From: Arthrobacter sp. MA-N2
Lineage (GTDB): Bacteria; Actinomycetota; Actinomycetes; Actinomycetales; Micrococcaceae
Assembly (NCBI RefSeq): GCF_000517125.1
Contig: NZ_KI912155.1
Coordinates: forward strand, 1,840,696-1,904,695
Length of the DNA: 64,000 nucleotides
Reading direction: 5' to 3'
Below the pieces are notes generated by a model. That model did not search any database, had not been told where the DNA came from, and saw only the letters and a program-made list of their open reading frames with translations. Positions 8,037 to 16,568 of the stretch are shown here, piece after piece; positions within the stretch are counted from its first letter, which is position 1; each line of letters starts with the position of its first letter. The translations under genes were made by a program, and so were the position numbers.

Positions 8037-9125
8037 CTAGCTCGCGACGCTGACGATGTTGGAGCATCCCCCGGAGTCGCAGATTTTGTAGCTCGTGGTG
8101 CCTCTGCCCTTGACCTTGTTCACGAAGCTGCCGGTGTTGGCCAGTGTCTTTCGTACTCCGTCAATCCACAGTACGACGGCAGTTCCGGTCGCTCCGGTCC
8201 ACGTCAATGTGGTGTCATTGGAGCTCTTCGCCTTGGCGGCGGTGGTCAGTTGGATGGCGGAGACCGGGGCCAGCGGGGTTTGGGTCGCCGCGGGCGTGAA
8301 GGAGAAGTCCCGGAGCACCACGGACTCGGGCTTCACGTGGGCGGGATCTCCGCCTCCGCCGTCGGTCACCCAGAGGTTAAAGTGAATTTGCTCTTTGGCC
8401 GGGACAGGAACCGTGGGACCCTGGAGCACGGTGCGCTTGAGAAGGGTTCCTGTGTAGCCTTCTCCGGCGTAGGTTTCAAAAGTCAGCTTGCCGGGCTCCC
8501 AGATCATTCTCTGCGTGGTGATAAGGTCGGTCGTCACGTTGAAGACGGTGGTGTTGTTCCCCAGCCCGGGGGGCTTGCTGGCGTCAAACCAGTACCCGTG
8601 GCCCTGGGTTACCGGCCACGACTGGCCGTAGGCTGCTCCGCCGCCCCATGCCGATGCTTCGCAGAGGTCGATTTCGTTGAAGCCGGGCACGGCCGCGGGA
8701 TCGTAGGTAAACAGGCACCCCCAGACTACTTCCTTTTGCAAAAGGCTAAGGTTCTTTTCAACCGTGGTGCTGTAGGTTCCGTAGCCGAACCCTTGCCTGG
8801 TGGATTGGAATTCAGCGGCCACCGGAGCTTGCCCGGTGGGGTTGGTCAGCTTCATGGTGACGCGGCCGCTCGCGTCGGGGCCGACCACATTAGCGGCGTC
8901 AAATGCCTTGTTGTACTGGGGAGCGCCGCCCCAGAACCTCTTCTGCCAATTGAAGCCCTTCCAAGCGAAGTCCCCTGCCGGGCCAGGACCGGGATCCAAG
9001 GGTGTCGAGCTAGCGGCCTGTACGGGTGAGACGAAGGCCATCAATATCAGGGCAGCCGCAGCCAGAATGGCCAGCGGTCTCACCAAATGGGCGGGATGAA
9101 AAATAGAAATTCGAAAAGAAGGCAT
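8037..9125 (-). CDS. Secreted GH16-like (laminarinase/lichenase fold) enzyme with C-terminal beta-sandwich
   Basis: A signal peptide (basic N-terminus, hydrophobic core at about 18-34, VQA-AS cleavage site) precedes a domain with the family 16 glycoside hydrolase signature: GFNEIDLCEASAW places E151, D153 and E156 in the ExDxxE catalytic arrangement. Aromatic residues (YGTYSTTVEKN, WGCLF, GYWFD) fit a concave beta-jelly-roll. Residues about 270-362 form a second beta-rich, fibronectin-III-like domain with a Cys pair (ICDSGGC). It probably cleaves or rearranges a beta-glucan outside the cell. It converges on the polysaccharide synthase operon, which makes the product of that synthase a candidate substrate (inference). 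Substrate specificity cannot be read from the sequence. Confidence 0.72.
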   Translation of the reverse strand: MPSFRISIFHPAHLVRPLAILAAAALILMAFVSPVQAASSTPLDPGPGPAGDFAWKGFNWQKRFWGGAPQYNKAFDAANVVGPDASGRVTMKLTNPTGQAPVAAEFQSTRQGFGYGTYSTTVEKNLSLLQKEVVWGCLFTYDPAAVPGFNEIDLCEASAWGGGAAYGQSWPVTQGHGYWFDASKPPGLGNNTTVFNVTTDLITTQRMIWEPGKLTFETYAGEGYTGTLLKRTVLQGPTVPVPAKEQIHFNLWVTDGGGGDPAHVKPESVVLRDFSFTPAATQTPLAPVSAIQLTTAAKAKSSNDTTLTWTGATGTAVVLWIDGVRKTLANTGSFVNKVKGRGTTSYKICDSGGCSNIVSVAS

Positions 9126-9517
9126 ATAGCAGTCCTTGCCTGTTGCTCCCAGTCAACCAACTTGCGCCCCATTGAGCACACGAAGATCATCAGCCACATC
9201 AGGAACAGAGCGCAATAGACCCATTGTGAATTTTTGAGGAATACACAATCTCAAGAAAGACGCACTATTTCCGCAACCTCAGGTTTACCTCAAAATAACA
9301 ACAATTTTCGAAATGGAATCATGTACGCAGGGGTTCGGTCGCCGATGCGGACAATGCGAGTAAATTGAAATATATAAACCAGTAGCTTTTGTATTCGTGA
9401 ATAGAAGGTTAAATAGCTTAGATTGTGAGTTGAAGGCGGACCGGTTCGAGCGGACACCGACCATGTCGAAAGCCGCTCGGTTGTGGCTGCAAGTACGAGC
9501 TTCGGGGGCACGGATAG
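9126..9517. other. AT-rich divergent promoter region with direct repeats
   Basis: About 390 bases without a gene, clearly AT-richer than the genes around it, separate the GH16-like gene from the orphan response regulator. The hexamer ACCTCA occurs at 9276-9281 and again at 9287-9292, an 11-base period typical of OmpR-family operators. Bases 9360-9420 are the most AT-rich part (AAATTGAAATATATAAA). The region must hold the promoters of both divergent genes. Confidence 0.5.
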
Positions 9518-10348
9518 ATGGTCGAGCGGGGCATTGCCGTCGTTGTGGAGGACGACGAAGACGTGAGGGGAATCCTGGAGGAGGTACTCCGGCAATCAGG
9601 TTTTACCGTGCATACGTCATCCTCCGGGATCGAAGGTGTCGAGGCCGTCAGGGAGCACAACCCCGTCATCATCATCATCGATGTCGGCCTGCCCGATTAT
9701 GACGGGATTGAGGCCTGCAGGCGGATCCGCACCTTCAGCGACGCTTACCTCATCATCGTCACGGGAAGAGTCGAGGAGGCCGATGCCCTGATGGGATTCG
9801 AAGCCGGCGCCGACGACTACCTGACGAAACCGTTCCGTCCTCGCGAGCTGCGCGCCAGGATCACCGCCATGCTCCGACGCCCCCGGTCACTTAGCCCAAA
9901 GCCGTCGCTCATCTCTGCAGGCACCGGGTACCGGCTGCATCCCGAGCCTCTGACCGCGGCACCGCCAACCTCTCCTTCCGTTTCATCGGCCGAGTCGCAG
10001 CTCAGTCCGCTGACCGAAGGGGTTTCCGGTGGTTTCGAGCACAAGGGATTGACCCTGCATGAAGGCTTCCGTGCAGCCGCAATCAACGGCGTGCCCGTTG
10101 ACCTGACCCGGACACAGTTCGACCTTCTCCTGGTCCTGATGGAGAACGGACGGGTGGTCCAGACCAAAGCGGACCTGGTCCGCCGGCTGCGGAACGAACC
10201 CTTCAACACGGGCTCCTATGTCAGCACCAGCGAGGAACGCGCCGTCGAGGTCCATCTAGGCAACCTGCGCAAGCGCCTCGGAGACAGCTCACGCTCTCCG
10301 CGCTGGGTGGAGACCGTCCGGGGTGTGGGATACCGGCTGACCCCGTAA
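9518..10348 (+). CDS. Orphan OmpR/PhoB-type response regulator with long linker
   Basis: The receiver domain (residues 5-118) has the acidic pair EDD (11-13), phospho-acceptor D55 (IIIIDVGLP), T82 and K104 (TKPF). A linker of about 55 residues rich in Pro/Ser/Thr follows, longer than usual. The C-terminal winged helix (about 175-276) is of OmpR type (FDLLLVLMENGRVVQTKADLVRRL ... VEVHLGNLRKRLGD ... VETVRGVGYRL). No histidine kinase gene adjoins it, so its partner is encoded elsewhere or it works unphosphorylated. Its neighbours are the GH16-like gene (divergent), the polysaccharide synthase, and a PadR/cyclic-di-GMP group, suggesting a role in surface or biofilm control (inference). Confidence 0.88.
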   Translation: MVERGIAVVVEDDEDVRGILEEVLRQSGFTVHTSSSGIEGVEAVREHNPVIIIIDVGLPDYDGIEACRRIRTFSDAYLIIVTGRVEEADALMGFEAGADDYLTKPFRPRELRARITAMLRRPRSLSPKPSLISAGTGYRLHPEPLTAAPPTSPSVSSAESQLSPLTEGVSGGFEHKGLTLHEGFRAAAINGVPVDLTRTQFDLLLVLMENGRVVQTKADLVRRLRNEPFNTGSYVSTSEERAVEVHLGNLRKRLGDSSRSPRWVETVRGVGYRLTP

Positions 10349-10482
10349 CTATTCCGAAACGCAATGAGGGGCGCTGGCCAGGTATTTTCCTCAACCATCC
10401 TATGATGTGGCTCTGCATCGACGTCGGCTCGGCCCTCGGTTGGCTGCTGTTACCGAGCTTCCACTTCGGTGGTGACAAACTA

Positions 10483-11106
10483 CTAGTCGGCGAGGATGTG
10501 GTACAGGGCGCGCCGGGCCTCGTCGATTTTTTCGGTCGCGGCGGTGCGCTGTTCCTCGGTGGCGGCGAAGCGGAATTGGTGGATAACTCCCATGAGCTTT
10601 GCCACGCTCTGGTGGAACGCGGGTCCTGATCCCTCCGAATCGATGTTCCACGCATTTTCCAGCTCTTCGGCGTGCTCGGCAACGTAGGCCTTTCCGGCAC
10701 CGGTGAGTGTGAACTCGGTGCGTCGGCCTTCGCCGACGGGTGCGATGAGCTCTTCGTCAACGAGCTGCTGCAGGGTCGGATAGACCGAGCCCGGGCTCGG
10801 GCGCCAGGATCCGGACGTCTTCTCGGCGATCGTCTTGATCAGCCCGTATCCGTTGGACGGGGTTTCGGCCAGCAGGGAGAGGATGGCGAAGCGAACATCG
10901 CCCCTATTGGCGCGACGAGGGCCCCCGGGACCAAAACCTGGTCCAAACCCCGGGCCGAAGCCAGGTCCGAAACCACGGCCTGGCCCAAACCCGCGCCCCG
11001 GCCCGAATCCACCGTGCCCGTGCGGTCCCCGACGGGACCTGCCACGCCCGAAGCGTCCCATCCCTGATTCGCTATCCGTGAATTTGTTGTCATGAATGCC
11101 TTTCAT
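10483..11106 (-). CDS. PadR-family regulator with Gly/Phe/Pro-rich N-terminal repeats
   Basis: The winged-helix domain of PadR type spans about residues 68-145 (DVRFAILSLLAETPSNGYGLIKTI ... PSPGSVYPTLQQLVDEELI), followed by a helical C-terminal dimerisation part. The N-terminal 65 residues are unusual: a basic, glycine-rich tract in which FGPG units recur about seven times (GFGPGRGFGPG, then GFGPGFGPGFGPG). Glycine-rich leaders occur in other actinobacterial PadR proteins, but their role is unclear. The ATG at 11106 has AAAGGAC upstream. It is divergent from the GGDEF-EAL gene and has a palindrome in the shared promoter, so it may control that operon as well as itself. PadR proteins often respond to aromatic acids or drugs. 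Confidence 0.85.
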   Translation of the reverse strand: MKGIHDNKFTDSESGMGRFGRGRSRRGPHGHGGFGPGRGFGPGRGFGPGFGPGFGPGFGPGGPRRANRGDVRFAILSLLAETPSNGYGLIKTIAEKTSGSWRPSPGSVYPTLQQLVDEELIAPVGEGRRTEFTLTGAGKAYVAEHAEELENAWNIDSEGSGPAFHQSVAKLMGVIHQFRFAATEEQRTAATEKIDEARRALYHILAD

Positions 11107-11171
11107 AACGGCATCGTCCTTTCGATTTTGGGTGTCGCCCTAAGGCTCGCAGATTCTTCTGCGATAGTTAA

Positions 11172-11181
11172 CGATATATCG
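11172..11181. promoter_or_regulatory. Candidate PadR operator
   Basis: The perfect 10-bp palindrome CGATATATCG lies in the 137-base divergent region, 66 bases upstream of the PadR start and 63 bases upstream of the GGDEF-EAL start. It is flanked by GTTAA on the left and GTTAAAC a little further right. Binding by PadR is inferred from position only. Confidence 0.45.
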
Positions 11182-11243
11182 CTGAGTGTCGTTAAACAAG
11201 AGTCTAAGGGGACGGTTCATGTCGGGGTGGTAAGAAGGACATC

Positions 11244-12998
11244 GTGTGTTCTGATGGCGGCAGTCCGGTGCCTTTCCTTCTGCGTCCCCGTCCGTCCCGT
11301 TTAGGTGACCTTGGGGTGGCGGCCATGGTCGTGTCCGGTACCGTCTTGGTTGCGGACATTGATGCGATGTTCCGGAATGACCGCAACCTCAGGGCCATCG
11401 CGATCGAGCAGTACGGCACTTTCGCGCTTCTGACGAGGGAGCAGCTGGAATTCATGCTGACTGGCCGGCTCGGCTACGGGAGGGCGCTGAACAGCAGACG
11501 GATAGCTTCGGAGCTGCTCCCCCCGACAGGCTCGTCCATGGCCGCCGATATGGACCTTCAGTCCGCTGCCCAAGCGGTCCTGGAAAGACCCGAGTACCAG
11601 CGTTATCAGGATCTGTTGGTCTTGGGCGCTGACGGTCCCCGCGTTGTCACGGTGTCCGATATCTTCGCTGCCGTTTCCGCGCTATTCCGCCACGCTTCCC
11701 TTCATGACCCGCTGACGGGATTGCCCAATCGGCGAATGCTTGAAGAGCTTTACCCTGACGTCACTGCGGCGGCGGGGCTTCCCGGCGTCGGGATCCTCTT
11801 TATCGACCTTGACGATTTCAAAGGGGTCAACGACACCTACGGCCATCGCGCCGGGGACGCTGTCCTCATAGAGTTCGCCCGCCGCCTGGCGCGCAGCGTC
11901 GGACCCAAGGGCACCTTGATGCGCTTGGGTGGCGACGAGTTCGCAGTCCTTCTCACCGATGTCGATGAAGCCTCCGCCTTCGCCGTTGCGGACGGCATCC
12001 TGGACAGCCTGGTGAAGCCCTTCCGCCATGACGGCTGCGAGCTGAACATCAGCGCGACAATCGGCGTGGCCCTGGGAATCGACATCATCGAAGAGGACAT
12101 GCTCGCCGGAGCTGAAGTCCTGCTCAGGCATGCCGACGGGGCGATGCTCCGGGCAAAGCAGGAAGGCAAGCGACGCATCGGACGCATCGGACCTTGCCAG
12201 GAACCCGCACCGTTCGCACGGCAGGCGCACATCCGGCGTCGGCTGCCCTCCGCCATCGACGACTCGGCACTGACGCTCCACTACCAAGCTGTTTTGGACC
12301 TCGTGACGGGCGGCGACGCCGGCGTCGAAGCGCTTTTGCGCTGGCATGATCGGGAAATCGGTCCGGTGGCACCTGACGAGTTCATCCCCCTCGCCGAACA
12401 CACAGGGGAGATCCTCAGGATCGGTGCATGGGTCCTCGACCAAGCCTGTGCCCAGTCGCGGTCCTGGATAGACGCCGGGACACCCCGGAAAATCGCCATA
12501 AATGTCTCTCCGGTCCAGTTCGCGGCCGGAACTCTTCCCGCCGACATCCGGGCCGCCGTCAACCGGCATGGAATTCCCGCCCGGATGCTTGAAATTGAGA
12601 TCACTGAAGGAAGGGCGATAGCGGACGTGCCGTCTGCAGCATCGCAGTTGCGGGAACTGATCAGCATGGGCGTCGGTGTGGCGTTGGACGACTACGGGAG
12701 TGCCTATTCGTCCTGGGCCATGCTCCGGGCCCTCCCGCTGACGACGCTAAAAATCGACAAGGCCTTCATCCGAGATATCGACAGCGAGCCGCACACTGAG
12801 ACGATGGTCCGGGGGTTGATTCAAACCCTCAACGCCATGGGAGTCCGGGTCACCGCCGAAGGAGTGGAGCGCCAGGAGCAATTGGATATCTTACGGGACC
12901 TGGGCTGCAATACAGCCCAGGGGTATTTGATCTCCCCGCCGATGTCCCCCTCGGAAATTAGGATGATCACATTGAACAACATTGAGGACAAGCAATGA
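11244..12998 (+). CDS. GGDEF-EAL cyclic-di-GMP turnover protein with N-terminal CBS-like region
   Basis: This 584-residue cytoplasmic protein has an N-terminal region (about 25-145) resembling paired CBS domains. A GGDEF domain follows (HDPLTGLPNRR at 154, RLGGDEF with the signature at 229-233), then an EAL domain (about 330-575). The EAL domain keeps its catalytic motifs: EALLRW, the Asn of INVSPVQF, EITEG, ALDDYGSAYSS, KIDKAF, AEGVE and QGY. Both active sites look intact, so it may both make and degrade cyclic-di-GMP. I see no RxxD inhibitory site five residues before GGDEF. The start is GTG 11244 with AAGGA upstream. Its stop overlaps the next gene (ATGA). Confidence 0.9.
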   Translation: MCSDGGSPVPFLLRPRPSRLGDLGVAAMVVSGTVLVADIDAMFRNDRNLRAIAIEQYGTFALLTREQLEFMLTGRLGYGRALNSRRIASELLPPTGSSMAADMDLQSAAQAVLERPEYQRYQDLLVLGADGPRVVTVSDIFAAVSALFRHASLHDPLTGLPNRRMLEELYPDVTAAAGLPGVGILFIDLDDFKGVNDTYGHRAGDAVLIEFARRLARSVGPKGTLMRLGGDEFAVLLTDVDEASAFAVADGILDSLVKPFRHDGCELNISATIGVALGIDIIEEDMLAGAEVLLRHADGAMLRAKQEGKRRIGRIGPCQEPAPFARQAHIRRRLPSAIDDSALTLHYQAVLDLVTGGDAGVEALLRWHDREIGPVAPDEFIPLAEHTGEILRIGAWVLDQACAQSRSWIDAGTPRKIAINVSPVQFAAGTLPADIRAAVNRHGIPARMLEIEITEGRAIADVPSAASQLRELISMGVGVALDDYGSAYSSWAMLRALPLTTLKIDKAFIRDIDSEPHTETMVRGLIQTLNAMGVRVTAEGVERQEQLDILRDLGCNTAQGYLISPPMSPSEIRMITLNNIEDKQ

Positions 12999-13468
12999 GT
13001 GAACAACTGGAAACCATCGAGGTCGAAGAGTTTCTGCCGCATCCGCCCGGGAAGGTTTGGCGGGCCCTGACCGAACCCGGGCTGCTGGCCAGTTGGCTGA
13101 TGGAGAACGACTTCCAAGCGATGGTCGGGCATCAGTTCCAGATGCGCGGAATTCCCGTCCCTGCAGTCGGTTTCAGCGGCCTCGTGGCTAGCGAAGTCCT
13201 TGACCTTGACGCCGGGAGGCGGTTGCGTATTTCCTGGCGGGACGCGAATTCCGGCAACAGCCTCACCAGCACGGTGACATGGACAATCACCCCGGAGGAC
13301 GCCGGGACCCGGTTGTTCCTTGTCCACGAGGGGTTCAACCCCGACGATCCGACGCATGTGGCATCGCACCGCATCATGAGCGGGGGATGGCGGCACCATG
13401 TTCTCCCGCGGCTCGCCCAAACCCTCGCCGGGCTCGATTCCGGCGAGCCGGGCGCTGGCGGCGAGTGA
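12995..13468 (+). CDS. SRPBCC (AHSA1-like) domain protein
   Basis: A 157-residue START/Bet v1-like fold protein. The N-terminal EVEEFLPHPPGKVWRALTEPGLLASWLM is the hallmark of the AHSA1 family, with the later strand VTWTITPEDAGTRLFLVHEGF and the C-terminal helix SGGWRHHVLPRLAQTL. Such proteins have a hydrophobic ligand cavity, and their substrates are usually unknown. It is translationally coupled to the GGDEF-EAL gene (4-base ATGA overlap) and to the YCII gene (TGATG overlap), making a tight three-gene operon. Confidence 0.85.
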   Translation: MSEQLETIEVEEFLPHPPGKVWRALTEPGLLASWLMENDFQAMVGHQFQMRGIPVPAVGFSGLVASEVLDLDAGRRLRISWRDANSGNSLTSTVTWTITPEDAGTRLFLVHEGFNPDDPTHVASHRIMSGGWRHHVLPRLAQTLAGLDSGEPGAGGE

Positions 13469-13755
13469 TGCAATTCGTCGTGTTCTACAGCTCGGAACCG
13501 TCGGCTTTCCCCGGTCTTCAGGCTGCGTACCCTCGCCACGCCGCATACTTTCAGGCCTTCGCTGCGGAGGGCGGGCTGATCGGTATCGGCACCTTCGACG
13601 ATCCGGCCGTGAACGGGTCGATGGGCATCTTTAGCAGCAGGGAAAGGGCGGAGCAGTTCATCGCGGGGGATCCCTTCGTAGTGGAAGGCTTGGCGGTTCC
13701 GAGCGAGATCCGGGAATGGAACGCGGTAACGTTCGGTACGCAGGACGAAGCTTGA
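13468..13755 (+). CDS. YCII-domain protein
   Basis: A 95-residue protein of the YCII (YciI-like) dimeric ferredoxin-like fold. It starts MQFVVFYSSEPS and continues with a helix HAAYFQAFAAEGGLIGIGTF. It also has GSMGIFSSRERAEQFIAGDPFVVEGL, which matches the family's DPF-x5-L/A pattern. The usual His/Asp catalytic pair of YCII proteins may be represented by His24 and Asp74, but this is unsure. The ATG overlaps the stop of the SRPBCC gene by one base. The stop codon lies inside the left arm of a strong hairpin. YCII and SRPBCC genes are often neighbours. No specific reaction can be assigned. Confidence 0.82.
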   Translation: MQFVVFYSSEPSAFPGLQAAYPRHAAYFQAFAAEGGLIGIGTFDDPAVNGSMGIFSSRERAEQFIAGDPFVVEGLAVPSEIREWNAVTFGTQDEA

Positions 13756-13778
13756 GCACTCGGTGAGTGCTCAAGCTT
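13748..13778. terminator. Hairpin terminator at the end of the GGDEF-EAL operon
   Basis: A perfect 14-bp stem (AAGCTTGAGCACTC, 13748-13761, pairing with 13765-13778) has a three-base loop GGT and includes the YCII stop codon. There is no T run. It lies between converging genes and could act on both strands. Confidence 0.8.
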
Positions 13779-13787
13779 CGGCTGGCC

Positions 13788-14003
13788 TCACCCGCAAGTC
13801 TCCGTAGCCGGCTGCGGCATGGGTTCAATGAGCCACGCGGCTCGATGAAGGGCGGTCGCCAGCCAACCCCGCAGGCGAGGCAGCCGTCCGCAAGCTACCC
13901 GGCGTTCGGGTACAACCGGCGCATCGGGCAATGCACTGCGGCTGTCGTTATTCACGATGTTGATGACTGCGCAAGCCATCATCAACGAAAAATCCATGGT
14001 CAT
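13788..14003 (-). CDS. Small hypothetical protein (71 residues)
   Basis: The minus-strand ORF (MTMDFSLMMACAVINIVNND ... GRLPRLRGWLATALHRAAWLIEPMPQPA) has a GAGAAGAAG ribosome binding site directly before ATG 14003 and a second ATG two codons later. Third codon positions are about two-thirds G or C, somewhat below the neighbouring genes. The C-terminal half is an amphipathic Arg/Trp-rich helix. It converges on the YCII gene across a bidirectional hairpin, as expected for a real transcript. I do not recognise a family. The 228 bases between it and the aldo/keto reductase stop hold no other gene that I can support. Confidence 0.42.
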   Translation of the reverse strand: MTMDFSLMMACAVINIVNNDSRSALPDAPVVPERRVACGRLPRLRGWLATALHRAAWLIEPMPQPATETCG

Positions 14004-14231
14004 CTTCTTCTCATCCGTGACGTCGTGCGCTGAACCGGGAACCCGGTTTGCGCCTGAAGAAACCCGAACGCTCAGGGGCGGACCCGCCGTCGTGCAAGGT
14101 TCTATTAACGACGCTAAGCGCCCGATGTGGCCATGTCAGCAGCCATGCCGCTCCCTGCCCGTCCTAGGACTGGCCGTCCTACCATGCGCGGGGGAGGCTC
14201 CACCGGAGATCGACGCTGAAGATGTGGACGA

Positions 14232-15272
<1,041 letters not shown>

Positions 15273-15335
15273 TCAACACTAGGGATACGTCAGTACGGTC
15301 AGGGAGTCCCTGTCAGTACCTCTCTCGGAAGGGAA

Positions 15336-15371
15336 CGCACGACGACGGCGGTCAGCCGCCGTCGTCGTGCG
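15336..15371. terminator. Terminator after the NMT1-type ABC transporter operon
   Basis: A 16-bp perfect stem (15336-15351 with 15356-15371, rich in CGACGA/TCGTCG) and a four-base loop TCAG lie 22 bases beyond the substrate-binding protein stop on the minus strand. This is the end of the ATPase-permease-binding-protein operon. Confidence 0.8.
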
Positions 15372-15393
15372 CTCCTTCTGCGTAGGGATTGGA

Positions 15394-16500
15394 TCACCCG
15401 TTGTCGCCGGCAGGCGTCGTGGTCGCGGTGTAGCCCTCAAGCTTGAGCGCGGCCTGGGCGTACTTCTGCGTGAACGTATCGGGGATGTTGACCTTGGAGG
15501 TGTCAACGCCGATGGTCTTTTCCTCGTCGAAGATCGTCTTGGGGCCGCCGGCAGGCATGATGCCGTCCGGAAGGAACTGACCCTTGTCCTGGTTCAGTCC
15601 GGCTACGTACTGGTCCTTCGAGATGGTGCTGTTCTGGACGAAGGACTGGGGCAGCTTATCGGCGATGTCCTGCGCGGAGTGGGTACTGATCCAGTGCATC
15701 GTGTCCACAAGGGCGTTGACGACCTTCTGGGCTGCGTCCTCGTGGGTCTTGACCCAGTCCGACTGGGCGAGCAGGCCGGCCGACGGCAGGGTGCCGCCCA
15801 GCGCTGCAGTGGCCCCCTCAGTGGTGGCGAGGTCGATCGCAGGAACGGCGAGGTTCTTGTTCTCAAGTGCGCCCACGGTCGGCTGGGTGGTCATCACGCA
15901 GTCGGCGGACCCGCGCTGGATGGCCGCGATTGCGGTTGATCCGGCACCGACGGCGATGGTGTGGTAGTCAGTCTTGGCGAGCCCGGCCTTCGAAGCGATG
16001 AACTGGGTGAGCTCATCCGTTCCCGAGCCGAGGTCGGTGACGCCGACGGTTTTGCCCTTGAGGTCTGCGCCTGTTTTCACGTTTGCCTTGGGGCTGCACA
16101 TGATGCGTTCTCCCGGTGCACTTGAGAGCTGCACGAGGTTGATGACGTTCTTGCCCTTGGACTGGAAATCAACGGTGTGGACGTACCACGCACCGGCCAT
16201 GTCCACCTGCCCGGACGCCATCGCGTCTTCGGCGCCGACGCCACCCTGCTGCTCGGTGGAAAGCTCCACCTTGACGCCGTACTTCTGGTAGTAGCCGAGC
16301 TGCTCTGCTAGCTGGTATGGCAGGTAGATCTGCTTGTCGATGCCGCCCACCATCATCTTCACGGTGGGCATCGAGGCCGTGTCCGCGGCAGCGCTGCCGC
16401 TTGCCGTGCTGTTGCTGCTTGCGGAGCTGGTGCCGCAAGCAGCGAGGCTCAGTGCGATCACTCCGGCAGCGCCGACGGCGTAGATCTTGTTCTTCATCAT
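15394..16500 (-). CDS. NMT1/SsuA-type ABC transporter substrate-binding lipoprotein
   Basis: The N-terminus is a lipoprotein signal peptide with lipobox LAAC (lipidated Cys22). The mature part is an NMT1/SsuA-like periplasmic-binding fold: GGIDKQIYLPYQLAEQLGYYQKYGVKVELS is the typical opening, followed by GADLKGKTVGVTDLGSGTDELTQFI and GSADCVMTTQPTVGAL. Members bind nitrate, sulfonates, taurine, pyrimidine precursors or aromatic compounds, and the ligand cannot be told from the sequence. It is the third gene of an ATPase-permease-binding protein operon. The divergent CitA/CitB-like two-component system probably controls it. Confidence 0.87.
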   Translation of the reverse strand: MMKNKIYAVGAAGVIALSLAACGTSSASSNSTASGSAAADTASMPTVKMMVGGIDKQIYLPYQLAEQLGYYQKYGVKVELSTEQQGGVGAEDAMASGQVDMAGAWYVHTVDFQSKGKNVINLVQLSSAPGERIMCSPKANVKTGADLKGKTVGVTDLGSGTDELTQFIASKAGLAKTDYHTIAVGAGSTAIAAIQRGSADCVMTTQPTVGALENKNLAVPAIDLATTEGATAALGGTLPSAGLLAQSDWVKTHEDAAQKVVNALVDTMHWISTHSAQDIADKLPQSFVQNSTISKDQYVAGLNQDKGQFLPDGIMPAGGPKTIFDEEKTIGVDTSKVNIPDTFTQKYAQAALKLEGYTATTTPAGDNG

Positions 16501-16568
16501 GGTTGTGCTTTTCCTTCTATTTTGAGGATTAGAGCGTTGGATAAGTGGAAATGGTTAGACGGCGAGCG

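Noticed and set aside
11682..12569. Minus-strand ORF of 295 residues inside the GGDEF-EAL gene
   Set aside because: The plus-strand frame has complete GGDEF and EAL motifs, and the antisense frame has none and shows shadow composition.
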